Below, piece after piece: positions 35,883 to 45,617 of a DNA stretch of 64,000 nt. The number at the start of each line of letters is the position of its first letter. Position 1 is the stretch's first letter. The notes beneath the pieces were generated by a model. That model was not told the origin of the DNA. It saw only the letters and a program-made list of their open reading frames with translations, and searched no databases. Source of the DNA: Lysobacteraceae bacterium NML07-0707 (GTDB taxonomy: Bacteria > Pseudomonadota > Gammaproteobacteria > Xanthomonadales > Xanthomonadaceae); the NCBI GenBank assembly GCA_002798295.1, contig NWQT01000025.1, positions 124,001-188,000 of the forward strand, in the 5' to 3' direction. The position numbers and the translations under genes were made by a program.

Positions 35883-36373
35883 TGAAACGAATCCTGCGAC
35901 ATTTATTCGCGCCTTCTGTGCGCCGTGCGTTTCCGCCGCAAGCTCTGGAGCATATCCATCAGGCCATCGCCGCCAGTGAAAAGCAGCACCGGGGTGAAAT
36001 CTGCTTTGCCGTGGATGCGGCGCTGCCGCTGCGGCAAGTGCTGGCAGGGGTGAGTGCCCGTGAATCGGCCGAGCAGGCGTTTGCCACGCTGCGGGTCTGG
36101 GATACCGAAGAAAACAACGGCGTGCTGATTTATCTGCTGCTGGCCGAGCATCGCATTGAAATCGTGGCCGACCGTGGCGTCGCCGCGCATGTGGATGGCG
36201 CGCACTGGCAGGGTATTTGCGCGCATATTTCCGCGCTTTTGGCGCAAGGGCAGAACCAGGCGGCGATTACTGCCGCGGTGGCCGAGATTGGTGCGTTGCT
36301 GGAGCAGCACTACCCCTGCGATGCCGGGGGCGGGATGGATGCGCTGCCCAACCGGCCGGTGATTCTTTCCTGA
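35882..36373 (+). CDS. Soluble TPM-family protein
   Basis: A 163-residue protein with a TPM-like domain: [38 protein letters not shown] and [14 protein letters not shown]. It lacks an obvious signal peptide and membrane helices, unlike the two long TPM proteins. The ATG at 35882 overlaps the preceding stop (TGATG). It is the third gene of lemA-TPM-TPM; its counterpart was lost from the duplicate upstream. Confidence 0.85.
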   Translation: MKRILRHLFAPSVRRAFPPQALEHIHQAIAASEKQHRGEICFAVDAALPLRQVLAGVSARESAEQAFATLRVWDTEENNGVLIYLLLAEHRIEIVADRGVAAHVDGAHWQGICAHISALLAQGQNQAAITAAVAEIGALLEQHYPCDAGGGMDALPNRPVILS

Positions 36374-36432
36374 CAGGATGCCTTGCGGCAGCGCATCAGG
36401 CAAAATGCGGACATCATCACGAGAAGCCTCTC

Positions 36433-37302
36433 ATGCCGATTTATCTGCACCAACTTGACCCGGTCGCCCTGCAATTGGGGCCTTTGAAAGTCCATTGGTA
36501 CGGGCTGATGTACTTGCTGGCCTTTGCCAGTGCCTGGTGGCTGGGGCGGCGACGCATCCAGCAAGGGCGCCTGCCGGGTATTGATAACGAGGCTTTTGGC
36601 GATTTGCTGTTCTACGGCATGCTGGGCGTGGTGCTGGGCGGGCGGCTGGGTCATATCGTGTTCTATGACCTGCAAGCCTATCTGGCCAACCCGGTACAGA
36701 TTTTCAAGATATGGGAAGGCGGCATGAGCTTCCACGGCGGGCTGATTGGCGTGCTGCTGGCGGCATTGTGGTGGGCTAGAAAGCATCGCCTGCATTTCTT
36801 TGACGTGGTGGATTTTGTCGCCCCGCTGATTCCGCTGGGGCTGGGTTTTGGGCGGCTCGGCAACTGGATCAATGGTGAGCTGTGGGGGCGGCCGACCGAT
36901 GGCAGCTGGGGGGTGATTTTCCCCTCGGCGCTGCCTGGCTACATGGCCGACCTGCCGCCTGCCAATCTGCAATTGCTGTATCAATCCGGCGCACTGGACG
37001 CCTATGCCCGCCACCCCAGCCAGCTGTATCAGATGGTTTGGGAGGGCGTGGTGATGTTCGCGCTGCTGTGGTGGTTCTCGATGAAGCCCCGGCCGCGCTA
37101 CGCCGTCAGCGGCCTGTTTGCACTGCTGTATGGCGCCTTCCGGTTTGCGGTGGAATTTGTGCGTGTGCCCGACGCCCAGCTTGGCTATCTGGCCTTTGGC
37201 TGGCTGACCATGGGGCAGCTGCTTAGCCTGCCGCTGATAGTGCTGGGGCTGTACTGGCTGTGGAAATCGCGCAAGCAGCCGACGCTGGCAGCCGGGGGCT
37301 GA
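36433..37302 (+). CDS. lgt: Prolipoprotein diacylglyceryl transferase
   Basis: Adds diacylglycerol to the lipobox cysteine of prolipoproteins in the inner membrane. The 289-residue, seven-helix protein has the HGG motif in [14 protein letters not shown], the signature [20 protein letters not shown], and [23 protein letters not shown] 36433 matches the family start [20 protein letters not shown]. thyA begins 3 bases after its stop, as in many proteobacteria. Confidence 0.96.
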   Translation: MPIYLHQLDPVALQLGPLKVHWYGLMYLLAFASAWWLGRRRIQQGRLPGIDNEAFGDLLFYGMLGVVLGGRLGHIVFYDLQAYLANPVQIFKIWEGGMSFHGGLIGVLLAALWWARKHRLHFFDVVDFVAPLIPLGLGFGRLGNWINGELWGRPTDGSWGVIFPSALPGYMADLPPANLQLLYQSGALDAYARHPSQLYQMVWEGVVMFALLWWFSMKPRPRYAVSGLFALLYGAFRFAVEFVRVPDAQLGYLAFGWLTMGQLLSLPLIVLGLYWLWKSRKQPTLAAGG

Positions 37303-37305
37303 CCC

Positions 37306-38100
37306 ATGCGCCAGTATCTGGATTTGCTCAACCATGTGCTGGAATCAGGCACGGAAAAATCCGACCGCACCGGCACCGGCACACGCAGCGTGTTTGGTTA
37401 CCAGATGCGCTTTGACCTGTCGCAGGGCTTTCCGCTGCTGACCACCAAGAAGCTGCACACCCGCTCCATCATCCATGAGCTTTTGTGGTTTCTGCGCGGG
37501 CAAACCAATATCGCCTACCTGCGCGAGCACAAGGTCAGCATCTGGGACGAATGGGCTGATGAAAACGGCGAGCTCGGGCCGATATATGGCAAACAGTGGC
37601 GCAGCTGGGAAGGCAGGGATGGCCAGTGCATTGACCAAATCGCCTGGCTGGTGGATGAAATTCGCCGCAATCCCGACTCCCGCCGGTTGGTTGTCAGCGC
37701 CTGGAATGTGGCCGAACTGTCGCAGATGGCCTTGATGCCCTGCCACACCCTGTTCCAGTTCTATGTGGCCGATGGCAAGTTGAGCTGCCAGCTATACCAG
37801 CGCAGTGGCGATATTTTTCTGGGCGTGCCGTTCAATATCGCCAGCTACGCCCTGCTCACCCATATGCTTGCGCAGGTCTGCGACCTGCAAGTGGGCGACT
37901 TCGTGCACACCCTGGGCGATGCGCATCTGTATTCCAATCATTTGGAACAGGCCCGCGAACAATTGACACGCAAGCCCGGTGCCTTGCCACGGCTCAGGCT
38001 GAACCCGGCCGTGAAAGACCTGTTTGCTTTTGGGTTTGAGGATATCCAAATCGAGGGCTACCAACCGCAGCCTGCCATCAAGGCGCCGGTTGCGGTATGA
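37306..38100 (+). CDS. thyA: Thymidylate synthase
   Basis: Methylates dUMP to dTMP using methylene-tetrahydrofolate. It has 264 residues, the standard length, with catalytic Cys146 in [12 protein letters not shown] and the folate-binding [17 protein letters not shown] near the N-terminus. It overlaps folA by 4 bases; together they make and regenerate the folate cofactor. Confidence 0.97.
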   Translation: MRQYLDLLNHVLESGTEKSDRTGTGTRSVFGYQMRFDLSQGFPLLTTKKLHTRSIIHELLWFLRGQTNIAYLREHKVSIWDEWADENGELGPIYGKQWRSWEGRDGQCIDQIAWLVDEIRRNPDSRRLVVSAWNVAELSQMALMPCHTLFQFYVADGKLSCQLYQRSGDIFLGVPFNIASYALLTHMLAQVCDLQVGDFVHTLGDAHLYSNHLEQAREQLTRKPGALPRLRLNPAVKDLFAFGFEDIQIEGYQPQPAIKAPVAV

Positions 38101-38600
38101 GTATGAGCAAGCCTGCCATCACCCTGATTGCCGCGCTCAATCACCAGCATGCCATTGGCCGTGACAACCAGCTGCCATGGCGGCTGCCCGCGGATTTGCA
38201 GCGCTTCAAACGCCTGACCCTGGGCAAGCCGGTTTTGATGGGGCGCAAAACTGCCCAGTCGCTGGGGCGCGCCCTGCCCGGCAGGCGCAACTGGGTGTTG
38301 ACCCGCAGCGGTCAGGTGCCCTTTGCCGGGATGCAAGCCCTGGCCTCACTGGATGAGGCATGGGCGTTGGCTGCCGATACCCCGGAGCTGATGGTGATTG
38401 GTGGCGGCGAAATCTACCGGCTCACCCTGCCAATGGCTACGCGCCTTTACCTCACCTGGGTGGACATGCCCGTAACCGATGCCGATGCCTTCTTCCCGCA
38501 GTTCGACCCTGCACTTTGGCAGCAAACCCATAGCGAATCCTTCCCGGCGGCGGACGGCAAACCCGCGTACCGCTTTGTCGATTACCAGCGCGAAACTTGA
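38097..38600 (+). CDS. folA: Dihydrofolate reductase
   Basis: Reduces dihydrofolate produced by ThyA. The 167-residue protein has [40 protein letters not shown] and [15 protein letters not shown], all typical of DHFR. The start overlaps the thyA stop; ATG 38103 is an alternative. Confidence 0.95.
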   Translation: MSMSKPAITLIAALNHQHAIGRDNQLPWRLPADLQRFKRLTLGKPVLMGRKTAQSLGRALPGRRNWVLTRSGQVPFAGMQALASLDEAWALAADTPELMVIGGGEIYRLTLPMATRLYLTWVDMPVTDADAFFPQFDPALWQQTHSESFPAADGKPAYRFVDYQRET

Positions 38601-38623
38601 CCGTCCCCGCAGGCACTGAAGTC

Positions 38624-39208
38624 ATGAGCGATGAAATCCAGATTGTGCGCTTTGCCCAAACCGTGCGTCAGCGCTGGCGCAATGACGGGGGCTGGACACG
38701 GGAAATAGCCCGGCATGGCGATGCCGATGGGTGGCATTGGCGGCTGTCCCTGGCAGAAGTGGAGCAAGATGGCGAGTTTTCGCTTTTTCCGGGTATTGAG
38801 CGCGAAATCGTACTGCTGTCCGGTGCAGGCATGGCGTTCGAGTTTGCCGATGGCGAGCGGGCAATGCTTACGCCGGAAAGCCCGCGTCTGCGCTTTGATG
38901 GCGGTCGCAAACTGCATAGTCGGCTGCTGGCTGGCGCAACCACGGATTTCAATCTGATGTGGTCACCCGCACACTACCATGCACAGATGTGGCTGCGCCC
39001 GCTGGTGGGGGCGTCCACGTTGTTTGCAGCCTCGTCCCAAACATGGGTGCTGCACATGATATCGGGCACTGCACGGTTGCAGGATGCCGATAATCAGCAG
39101 TTGCAAAGCGGAGATACGCTTATCTTTCGGGGTGGGCAGAGCCGCAGTCGCCAGCGTCTGGAGGCAATTGGCAACGCCGTGTTGATTTGTCTCGAAGTGA
39201 ACAACTGA
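38624..39208 (+). CDS. HutD/Ves-family cupin protein
   Basis: A 194-residue double-stranded beta-helix protein. RWRNDGGWTREIARHGDADG and WHWRLSLAEVEQDGEFSLFP are the HutD/Ves family signature, followed by GIEREIVLLSGAGMAF. HutD is associated with histidine use and Ves with cold-inducible expression in E. coli; here there are no hut genes nearby, so the function is open. It starts 23 bases after folA. Confidence 0.82.
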   Translation: MSDEIQIVRFAQTVRQRWRNDGGWTREIARHGDADGWHWRLSLAEVEQDGEFSLFPGIEREIVLLSGAGMAFEFADGERAMLTPESPRLRFDGGRKLHSRLLAGATTDFNLMWSPAHYHAQMWLRPLVGASTLFAASSQTWVLHMISGTARLQDADNQQLQSGDTLIFRGGQSRSRQRLEAIGNAVLICLEVNN

Positions 39209-39435
39209 ATTGCCTCGACGCCCTTGCTGGCAAAGACATGGCAGGCAAAGCGCCTTGAAACAAGTAAAAAACGCCATTTTCCCAGAAGGTTGTTGCAAAT
39301 CTCCGAACTCACCCCTAGTTGAATCTGAATGCGAGCCTTTCGGAAGTGTAAAGTTTGCGTTATGCTCGCCGATGATTTCGCGTCGCCTCTTGGATGCGAG
39401 CGGAAATCGTTAACCCCCTCAGGAGATACTCCCTA
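39209..39435 (+). promoter_or_regulatory. Upstream region of the TonB-dependent receptor gene
   Basis: A 227-base region, lower in GC than its neighbours, between the HutD-like gene and the receptor. TATGCT at 39361-39366 could be a -10, but no matching -35 is evident. AGGAG at 39421-39425 is the ribosome binding site. No Fur box or clear operator was recognised. Confidence 0.35.
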
Positions 39436-42294
39436 ATGTTGAACACCAAAAAGCAAAAGCTGACCAGCGCGATTCAAATCGCCCTGTTCGTCAGTGCCGC
39501 CACCTTGGTCTCGGGCACTGCCTTTGCCCAGGAAGAAAGCAAGGCCAAAGACCTTGACCGTATTGAAGTAACCGGCTCGCGTATCCGTTCGGCCGATGTT
39601 GAAACTGCCAAACCGGTTTTCACCATCTCCCGTCAGGCGCTGGAGGCTCAGGGCGTGGTCTCCGTGGCCGATGTGCTGCAAAACATGACCGCTGCCGGTT
39701 CGCCGCCGATCAGCCGTTCGCGGCCGCTTTCCTCGGGTGAAAGCGTCGGTGGTCAGTACATCGACTTGCGTAACCTTGGAGCCAATCGCACCCTGGTGCT
39801 GGTCAATGGCAAGCGTCTGCCGATTAGCACCGATGGTCTGCAGGATATCTCCGCTATCCCCAATATCATGGTTGAGCGCATTGATGTCCTGAAGGATGGT
39901 GCCTCTTCCACCTATGGCTCTGATGCCATTGCTGGTGTGATTAACATCATCACCCGCAAGAACTACGAAGGCGCGGAAGTCGAGGCTTATTACGGCCAGT
40001 ACAGCCAAGGTGACGGCGCCAAGGAGCGCGTCTCCGGCGTGGTGGGCGTGGCCGGAGAGCGCGGCTATATCACCGTCGGTGCCGAATACCGTAAAGAAGA
40101 TGAAGTTTGGGCAAAGAATCGTTGGTTCTCCACCGACAGCTATCCGGGGTATCCGCAATACAGCTATACCTCGGTGGGGCAGTGGGGTACTTACACTCTG
40201 GATGCAAAGCCGGGTCGTGGTACGGTGTGGCATGCGGCGAACAAGGGGGGCAATGCGCTGGGCTCCGCGAGCTTCCACCGTCAGGCTTGTCCGGATGATT
40301 GCAGTAAGCCTTCCGACCAAATGCATGTGTTGACGCCGCTTACTGCACGCACTCTGTCGCTCAGTGCAGGCTATGACCTTAGTGATAATATCCGCTGGAA
40401 TACCGATATCAGCTATAGCCAGCGTGAAGCGGTGCGGCAGATTGCCGGCTATCCGCTGCAGTCCGCCGCCAAGGGTGTCGAGGCTCCGATGTCGGCAAAC
40501 AGCTACTTCAATCCGACCGGTGGTGCGCAGGATGTACACTGGCGCCGTCGTGGCTGGGAAATGCCGCGTATCACCACCGGCAATCTGACCAGCTGGCGCT
40601 TTGTGACCTCGCTGGAAGGCAGCTTCGAATTCGGTGAGCGTTATATGGACTGGGAAGCCGGTTATTCCTATGCCGATAACAAGCTGGTGACCATCAATAC
40701 CGGCAACTTCAATGTCCAGAATGTGCGCGCGGCAGTCGGCCCGTCCTTCATGAACGCTTCGGGCGTGGTGCAGTGCGGTACGCCCGCCAATCCGATCCCG
40801 CTGGCAGACTGCGTGCCGTGGAACCCGTTTGCCGGCTTCGGTACTGGTGCGGTAACCAACTCGCTGGCTGATCCGGCGCTGCAGAAATTCCTTTACCCGA
40901 CCGAACATGCCACTGGCAATACCAGCACCAAGATGGTGTTCGCCAATATCAGCGGCAATCTATTCACCCTGCCGGCAGGCGACTTGGGCTATGCCTTGGG
41001 CTATGAAAAGCGCACCGAAAAGGGTGGGTACTACCCGGATGCGCTGGCTCAGTCCGGGCAGACCACCAATCTGGCTGCTGGTCCGACCTTTGGCAAGTAC
41101 GATGTCACCGAGGTCTTTGCCGAGTTGCATATCCCGGTGCTTTCCGGCGTGACTGGCTTCCAGGAGCTGAGCTTTGATCTGGCCTCGCGCCACTCCCGGT
41201 ACAGCACCTTCGGCAATACCACCAACAGCAAGTTTGGCCTGAAGTGGAAGCCGGTTGAAGACCTGCTGGTGCGTGGTACCTGGGCGCAGGGTTTCCGCGC
41301 TCCAGCTATCAGTGACCTGTATGCAACTGGTTCGCAGAGCTTTGATACCTTTGCTGATCCCTGTGACTCGGTCTACGGCGTGGCGCGCGGCACCCCGGCC
41401 TGTTTGGCTGATGTGCCGGCCAATTTCCGTCAGCTGAAGCAGGGCTTCCTGCCCAGCGATGGTGTGTCTGCACAGACCCCGGTGCCGTTTATCAGCGGTT
41501 CCAATCCGCTGCTGCAGCCGGAAAAATCGCGTAGCTGGTCTGCAGGCCTGGTATACAGCCCGAGCTTCCTTGAAGGCCTGAATGTGGCGCTGGACTGGTG
41601 GCGTGTTCGCATCGACGACACCATGGTCGGTGACTCTGCAACGGCTATCCTGGATGACTGCTATGTCAAGGGGGTTGCTTCCCGCTGCACCCTGTTCCGT
41701 CGTGATCCGTCGCTGGGGCATATCGTCACCGATCTGCGTCGTGGTGATCGCAATGCCGGGTTCACCGACATTGAAGGTTATGACCTGAGCGTGGCCTACC
41801 GCTTTGATACCGAACGCTTTGGCCGCTTTGGCATCAACTCGGACAGCACCTACTTCAGCCGTTATGCCTCCAAGTCCACCAACGATGTCGATACCCCGAT
41901 CAGCCAGTCGGTGAGCTTTGGCTCTACCTTCCGTCTGCGCTCCAATCTTGGCTTGAGCTGGGATTACGGCAACTTTGGTGTGACCTGGACGGCGCGCTAC
42001 TACTCGGCGATGAAGGAGCGTTGCGAGTTTGATGAGCGTTGCAACCTGCCGAACTATCAGGCTCCGGATACCCTGGGCAAGGTGGTTCCGCATCACCGCA
42101 ACGGCTCGACCACGTTTAACGACGTGCAGTTCCGCGTCAAGACCCCGTGGAATGGCATGGTCTCCTTCGGTGCCAACAACGTGTTTGGTCGCTATGCGCC
42201 GGTGATGTACAGCCAGCCGAGTTCGAACTATGCTTATTACGGCGGCTTCGATATCGGTCGCTTCTGGTACTTCAAGTACACCCAGAAGTTCTAA
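39436..42294 (+). CDS. TonB-dependent outer membrane receptor
   Basis: A 952-residue receptor. The signal peptide ends at GTAFAQ (about residue 32). The TonB-box region and plug domain follow (DRIEVTGSRIRSADVETAKP; VLVNGKRLPISTDGLQDISA; GASSTYGSDAIAGVINI), then a 22-strand beta-barrel ending in aromatic YFKYTQKF. Several cysteine pairs (CPDDC, CEFDERC) suggest disulfides in extracellular loops. The type is abundant in xanthomonads for uptake of carbohydrate or other nutrients; the ligand is unknown. It is monocistronic, between its own promoter region and a strong terminator. Confidence 0.92.
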   Translation: MLNTKKQKLTSAIQIALFVSAATLVSGTAFAQEESKAKDLDRIEVTGSRIRSADVETAKPVFTISRQALEAQGVVSVADVLQNMTAAGSPPISRSRPLSSGESVGGQYIDLRNLGANRTLVLVNGKRLPISTDGLQDISAIPNIMVERIDVLKDGASSTYGSDAIAGVINIITRKNYEGAEVEAYYGQYSQGDGAKERVSGVVGVAGERGYITVGAEYRKEDEVWAKNRWFSTDSYPGYPQYSYTSVGQWGTYTLDAKPGRGTVWHAANKGGNALGSASFHRQACPDDCSKPSDQMHVLTPLTARTLSLSAGYDLSDNIRWNTDISYSQREAVRQIAGYPLQSAAKGVEAPMSANSYFNPTGGAQDVHWRRRGWEMPRITTGNLTSWRFVTSLEGSFEFGERYMDWEAGYSYADNKLVTINTGNFNVQNVRAAVGPSFMNASGVVQCGTPANPIPLADCVPWNPFAGFGTGAVTNSLADPALQKFLYPTEHATGNTSTKMVFANISGNLFTLPAGDLGYALGYEKRTEKGGYYPDALAQSGQTTNLAAGPTFGKYDVTEVFAELHIPVLSGVTGFQELSFDLASRHSRYSTFGNTTNSKFGLKWKPVEDLLVRGTWAQGFRAPAISDLYATGSQSFDTFADPCDSVYGVARGTPACLADVPANFRQLKQGFLPSDGVSAQTPVPFISGSNPLLQPEKSRSWSAGLVYSPSFLEGLNVALDWWRVRIDDTMVGDSATAILDDCYVKGVASRCTLFRRDPSLGHIVTDLRRGDRNAGFTDIEGYDLSVAYRFDTERFGRFGINSDSTYFSRYASKSTNDVDTPISQSVSFGSTFRLRSNLGLSWDYGNFGVTWTARYYSAMKERCEFDERCNLPNYQAPDTLGKVVPHHRNGSTTFNDVQFRVKTPWNGMVSFGANNVFGRYAPVMYSQPSSNYAYYGGFDIGRFWYFKYTQKF

Positions 42295-42309
42295 TCGCTA
42301 TAGCTGTAA

Positions 42310-42345
42310 AAAAAGAAAGGCTCCGGAAACGGAGCCTTTCTTTTT
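42310..42345. terminator. Strong bidirectional terminator after the TonB receptor gene
   Basis: A 16-base-pair stem with a GAAA tetraloop: A5-GAAAGGCTCCG, loop 42326-42329, then CGGAGCCTTTC-T5. A and T tracts on both sides allow termination in both directions, serving the receptor gene and the convergent gtrA operon. Confidence 0.9.
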
Positions 42346-42409
42346 GGTAATTCCTAGCCAAACCGGACTAAATCCTCTAAGATTTGGTTCGGTTTGGCTA
42401 GGAATTACC
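42346..42409. repeat. Long perfect inverted repeat next to the terminator
   Basis: The 20-base arms GGTAATTCCTAGCCAAACCG (42346-42365) and its reverse complement (42390-42409) are perfect. The inner bases ACTAAATC and GATTTGGT extend the stem by about 8 pairs with one G:T, leaving a small loop. It abuts the gtrA stop codon, which overlaps its last base. It may be a second terminator, an mRNA-stabilising hairpin or a remnant of a mobile palindrome. Confidence 0.85.
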
Positions 42410-42786
42410 TATTTTTTCTCGATCAGTGCTTTGGTAAGCATGAAGTTGAGTGGTAATACGATGATGGTTGCAATGATGGGGGAAAGCTTCTGGCTGATTC
42501 CGATAAATTCCACGGAAGTCCAGATGATTAAAATCGAGGCAAAGTAATTGAATCCGTGAATGATTGGGAAAGCAAAAAATCTAGGCCATGACCAACTTGA
42601 TTTGAATACGAAATATGTATTGATGGAAAATCCAGAAAAAATCGCTGAAATGTAGCTGATGGTATAGGCGGCAGTATAAGGCAGCAGTGGCAGAAGCGCC
42701 CAGTAGATGATGTAGGAAAACAGGGTGTTAAGTCCGCCGCCAATCAGGAATCTGATGCCTTGGCCGGATAGGGTGCTGGGCTTCAT
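42409..42786 (-). CDS. GtrA-family membrane protein (flippase-like)
   Basis: A 125-residue protein with four membrane helices, starting MKPSTLSGQGIRFLIGGGLN and containing FSGFSINTYFVFKSSWSW, the GtrA/DPMS signature region. GtrA proteins are thought to flip undecaprenyl-phosphate-linked sugars. Lower GC and AT-rich codons than the flanking core genes suggest transfer. It is the last gene of the glycan modification operon, 83 bases after the acetyltransferase. Confidence 0.85.
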   Translation of the reverse strand: MKPSTLSGQGIRFLIGGGLNTLFSYIIYWALLPLLPYTAAYTISYISAIFSGFSINTYFVFKSSWSWPRFFAFPIIHGFNYFASILIIWTSVEFIGISQKLSPIIATIIVLPLNFMLTKALIEKK

Positions 42787-42869
42787 TTCAGCTTGGGCTC
42801 GCAGGGGAGAGGCTCCGGTTACTCGGTAATCTGTCGGGAGGCATGTCCAGCAAGCCTGAATGCAGATAG

Positions 42870-43841
42870 CTAGATTTTTTTGCGGAAAACATGCTCGCCC
42901 TTGCCAAAGCGGTAACCGAGCTTTTCCAGCGAGCGGATGGCGGCATTGTTGGTCAGCTGGGTGGTGACCAAGCTGTGTTGCGCGCCTTGCGCTCGGAAAA
43001 GCTCGTTGGCCTCGGAGATCAGTTTCATATACCAGCCCTTGTGCCTGGGGGCTACGGCACTCAGTACCGGTTGAGTTAGCTTCAGCCCCCAGCCACTCCA
43101 GTGCTCTTTATGGGTTTTCAAGGTGAAGAAAGCCTCGGGGGATGGTTCATCGGGAACGATAGTGGCATCTGCAAAGCCATCACGGATGGAAGCTTCCACC
43201 CATTTTTCCATCATTTTGTCGGCCAGCGACTCGCTGATCTCGGGGTCGGAGTGAAAGCGGTCGAATGGGTTCACCATGATGCGTGCGGTATGCGCCAGCG
43301 ATGAAATGTCTGACTCGGTTGCGAGCCTTGAGGGGTAGCGCTCACGCGCAGGAGAAATGGCGCTGTGATAATGCACCCGGGTTTCGATGAGGTCGAATCC
43401 GCTGCCACAAAGTGTCCGAATGGTGTGTGTATCCTGAGCGGAAACGTGTGTAAATACATATTCAATTCCCGTCCGCCGAGCGTGTTCAAGGGCTGTTTGC
43501 AGCGCCTTGATTGCCGGCTGGCTGCTTTCTCGCGGCCTGAATGCCGATCCCGGGCGGACAATCATGTTCAGCCGGGCGATTTGCATTGAAAAGAACTCGG
43601 AATCCCAAGGCAGTCGCTCCATCAATACCCATAAAGGCTCGCCGTCAATGGTGACATGGAAGCGATAGTCATCCAGCGGCGCCAGAGGGCGCAGCCAATG
43701 ATCCAGTGTTATCTTCTGGTCATATTCGGAATTGATTTCCCGGATGAAGCTATGCGCCCCTTGAATGCCGGAGGCTGAAAGTTCGTGGTGAATTTCGTGG
43801 CGTGAATATGCTTCAAAAAGTGGGCAGATTTCATTGCGCAT
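42870..43841 (-). CDS. GNAT-family N-acetyltransferase (WecD/RffC-like)
   Basis: A 323-residue protein. The N-terminal half ([38 protein letters not shown]) resembles dTDP-fucosamine acetyltransferase RffC/WecD, and the C-terminal half is a GNAT domain with [20 protein letters not shown] and [20 protein letters not shown]. It probably acetylates a sugar amine or another glycan intermediate. ATG 43841 ([13 protein letters not shown]) is used; ATG 43856 is also possible. The start overlaps the upstream gene. Confidence 0.75.
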   Translation of the reverse strand: MRNEICPLFEAYSRHEIHHELSASGIQGAHSFIREINSEYDQKITLDHWLRPLAPLDDYRFHVTIDGEPLWVLMERLPWDSEFFSMQIARLNMIVRPGSAFRPRESSQPAIKALQTALEHARRTGIEYVFTHVSAQDTHTIRTLCGSGFDLIETRVHYHSAISPARERYPSRLATESDISSLAHTARIMVNPFDRFHSDPEISESLADKMMEKWVEASIRDGFADATIVPDEPSPEAFFTLKTHKEHWSGWGLKLTQPVLSAVAPRHKGWYMKLISEANELFRAQGAQHSLVTTQLTNNAAIRSLEKLGYRFGKGEHVFRKKI

Positions 43842-44643
43842 GGCCGCTACGCTCATTGCAAAGCTGGATAAACTCGGAATAATCCCGGATGTATTCCTGA
43901 GAATCATAGTATTCAGAAGCAAATACCAGTAGCACCGCATCTGCCGAATATTTGTATTGAATTCCCCAGGTTAGCGGCGGCAGATGCAGCCCGATCGAGG
44001 GGTCATTGAGCAAAAACTCCTCCCGGCTTTGGCCGTCATCAGCCACCACAGCCAAACTGCCACGGGCACAAATCAGGAACTGGTGGCATGTGCGGTGGGC
44101 ATGCTCGCCACGCACCTCAGCATTAGGGACACCAAATACCATGAAGTAACGTCTGGCATCAAAAGGAATGGTTTTTCCGAATTCGCCGACGGTGAGATTG
44201 CCGCGCAAATCAATGATTTTAGGGAGCCGGTGCAGGGTGACGCCGCGAACCTTGGTATTGGCCTGACCGCTTTGTTTCGGAGCCAGTGTAGATGGTTGAC
44301 CGTGATTTTCCGCGTTTAGCGTATAGCCAATAATTTGTGCGGGATTGCCTGCCACGATGGCATGGGTAGGCACATCCCGGCTGACAACGGCGCCTGCCTG
44401 GATCAAGGCATTGGCAGACACTGTCACTGTGCCGCAAATAATGGCGCCGGCCTGGACATGGGCGTTTTCGCCAATGACGATATGGCCATCGCTTCCGGCT
44501 TCTAGAATCGCTCCGCTATCAATTTGGCAATGCTCACCAAGCGTACATCTGCCGTTGAGGACGACGCCGCTGCCGATCCGGGCTGTATCGGCCATATCTA
44601 CCGACTGCGGGATTGGCGAGGCTTCCTGTGAGGGACGGGTCAT
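43831..44643 (-). CDS. Bifunctional acyltransferase / dTDP-4-keto-6-deoxyhexose 3,4-ketoisomerase (WxcM-like)
   Basis: A 270-residue fusion. Residues about 15-115 are a left-handed beta-helix acyltransferase domain with hexapeptide repeats ([40 protein letters not shown]). Residues about 135-262 are an FdtA/QdtA cupin isomerase ([40 protein letters not shown]). The isomerase acts on dTDP-4-keto-6-deoxyglucose to give the 3-keto sugar, and the acyltransferase would N-acetylate the amino sugar. The same fusion is known as WxcM in Xanthomonas LPS clusters. It overlaps its neighbours on both sides. Confidence 0.88.
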   Translation of the reverse strand: MTRPSQEASPIPQSVDMADTARIGSGVVLNGRCTLGEHCQIDSGAILEAGSDGHIVIGENAHVQAGAIICGTVTVSANALIQAGAVVSRDVPTHAIVAGNPAQIIGYTLNAENHGQPSTLAPKQSGQANTKVRGVTLHRLPKIIDLRGNLTVGEFGKTIPFDARRYFMVFGVPNAEVRGEHAHRTCHQFLICARGSLAVVADDGQSREEFLLNDPSIGLHLPPLTWGIQYKYSADAVLLVFASEYYDSQEYIRDYSEFIQLCNERSGHAQ

Positions 44644-45617
44644 TGCTTTGCGTGCTCCGAATGGAGAGGTTCTCCGAATGTTTCAATCAACATCGGGATG
44701 CTTAACGGGCGTTGCTTGGTGTTTTCATAGGCGCGCCATGCGTAGTTGCCAACCAGGCCGAGACCAAGAGCATTGAGTCCGCCAAAAAACAGTACGGTCA
44801 ACATAGTTCCCGTATAACCCGGGACATCGACCTCTCCTAGGAGCCGGGCGATCAGAATAACAATTCCGAGAAGAATGGATAGTCCCATGCCGAGGATACC
44901 GCTGGCAAGCAGTAGGCGAATTGGGGCATCTGTGAATGCAAAAATGCTGTCGAGTAAGTAGGTGAGTTTCTTGCGAAAGGTCCAGGCGCTCTTGCCAAGC
45001 CGCCGCTCTTGACGTGCATAGGGGACGAAGATACGACGACCGCCAAGCCAGAAGAGTAGTGCCAGCAGGCTGCTGTTAGCCTCGGAGAAGCTGGTGATGT
45101 GGTTCAGGAACTTGCGATTGATGGCAAATACATCCACGCCGCCGGTCGGAATGTCACGCTGGATGAATCTTCTGTATATCTTCCAGAAGATCGAAGAGAA
45201 CATTTTTGAAACAAAAGGATCCTTTCTCGATTCTCGTAGACCGAATGCGATATCGCCCTCGTCTTTTTCCAGGCGTGAGAAGAACTCAAGGATCAGTTCA
45301 GGAGGCTCTTGCAAGTCAGCAGCCATGACTGCGGTATAGTTGCCCCGGGCATGCAGAAGCCCCTCACGGATTGCGGAGAAGGCGCCGAAGTTTCGTGACA
45401 GGGAAATAAGCTGTGCACGAAGCCCGCTTTGTGGGAGTTGGGTTTGCAGCTGCAGATGGGAGTCATCCGGGCTGCCATCGACCACGAAGATGATTTCCAG
45501 TCGCTTGCCGAGTGCTTGCTGCAGTCCCTGACAGGCGGGTAGCAGCTCCTTGATGTTTTCCGAGTTCTTGTAAACCGGGATGACCAAAGAGTAATCCGGG
45601 GTCAGAATTGGTTGCAT
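44640..45617 (-). CDS. GtrB-like family 2 glycosyltransferase
   Basis: A 325-residue GT2 enzyme of the DPM1/GtrB type. Its N-terminal GT-A domain has [20 protein letters not shown] and the nucleotide-sugar Asp in [12 protein letters not shown]. Two C-terminal membrane helices lie at about residues 234-258 and 270-295. Such enzymes load a sugar onto undecaprenyl phosphate on the cytoplasmic face; GtrA at 42409 would flip it. It overlaps the aminotransferase by 16 bases and the next gene by 4. Confidence 0.88.
   Translation of the reverse strand: MQPILTPDYSLVIPVYKNSENIKELLPACQGLQQALGKRLEIIFVVDGSPDDSHLQLQTQLPQSGLRAQLISLSRNFGAFSAIREGLLHARGNYTAVMAADLQEPPELILEFFSRLEKDEGDIAFGLRESRKDPFVSKMFSSIFWKIYRRFIQRDIPTGGVDVFAINRKFLNHITSFSEANSSLLALLFWLGGRRIFVPYARQERRLGKSAWTFRKKLTYLLDSIFAFTDAPIRLLLASGILGMGLSILLGIVILIARLLGEVDVPGYTGTMLTVLFFGGLNALGLGLVGNYAWRAYENTKQRPLSIPMLIETFGEPLHSEHAKQ

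Noticed and set aside
39433-40908. 491-codon minus-strand ORF inside the TonB receptor gene
   Set aside because: Antisense to a receptor with signal peptide, plug and barrel; no independent motifs.
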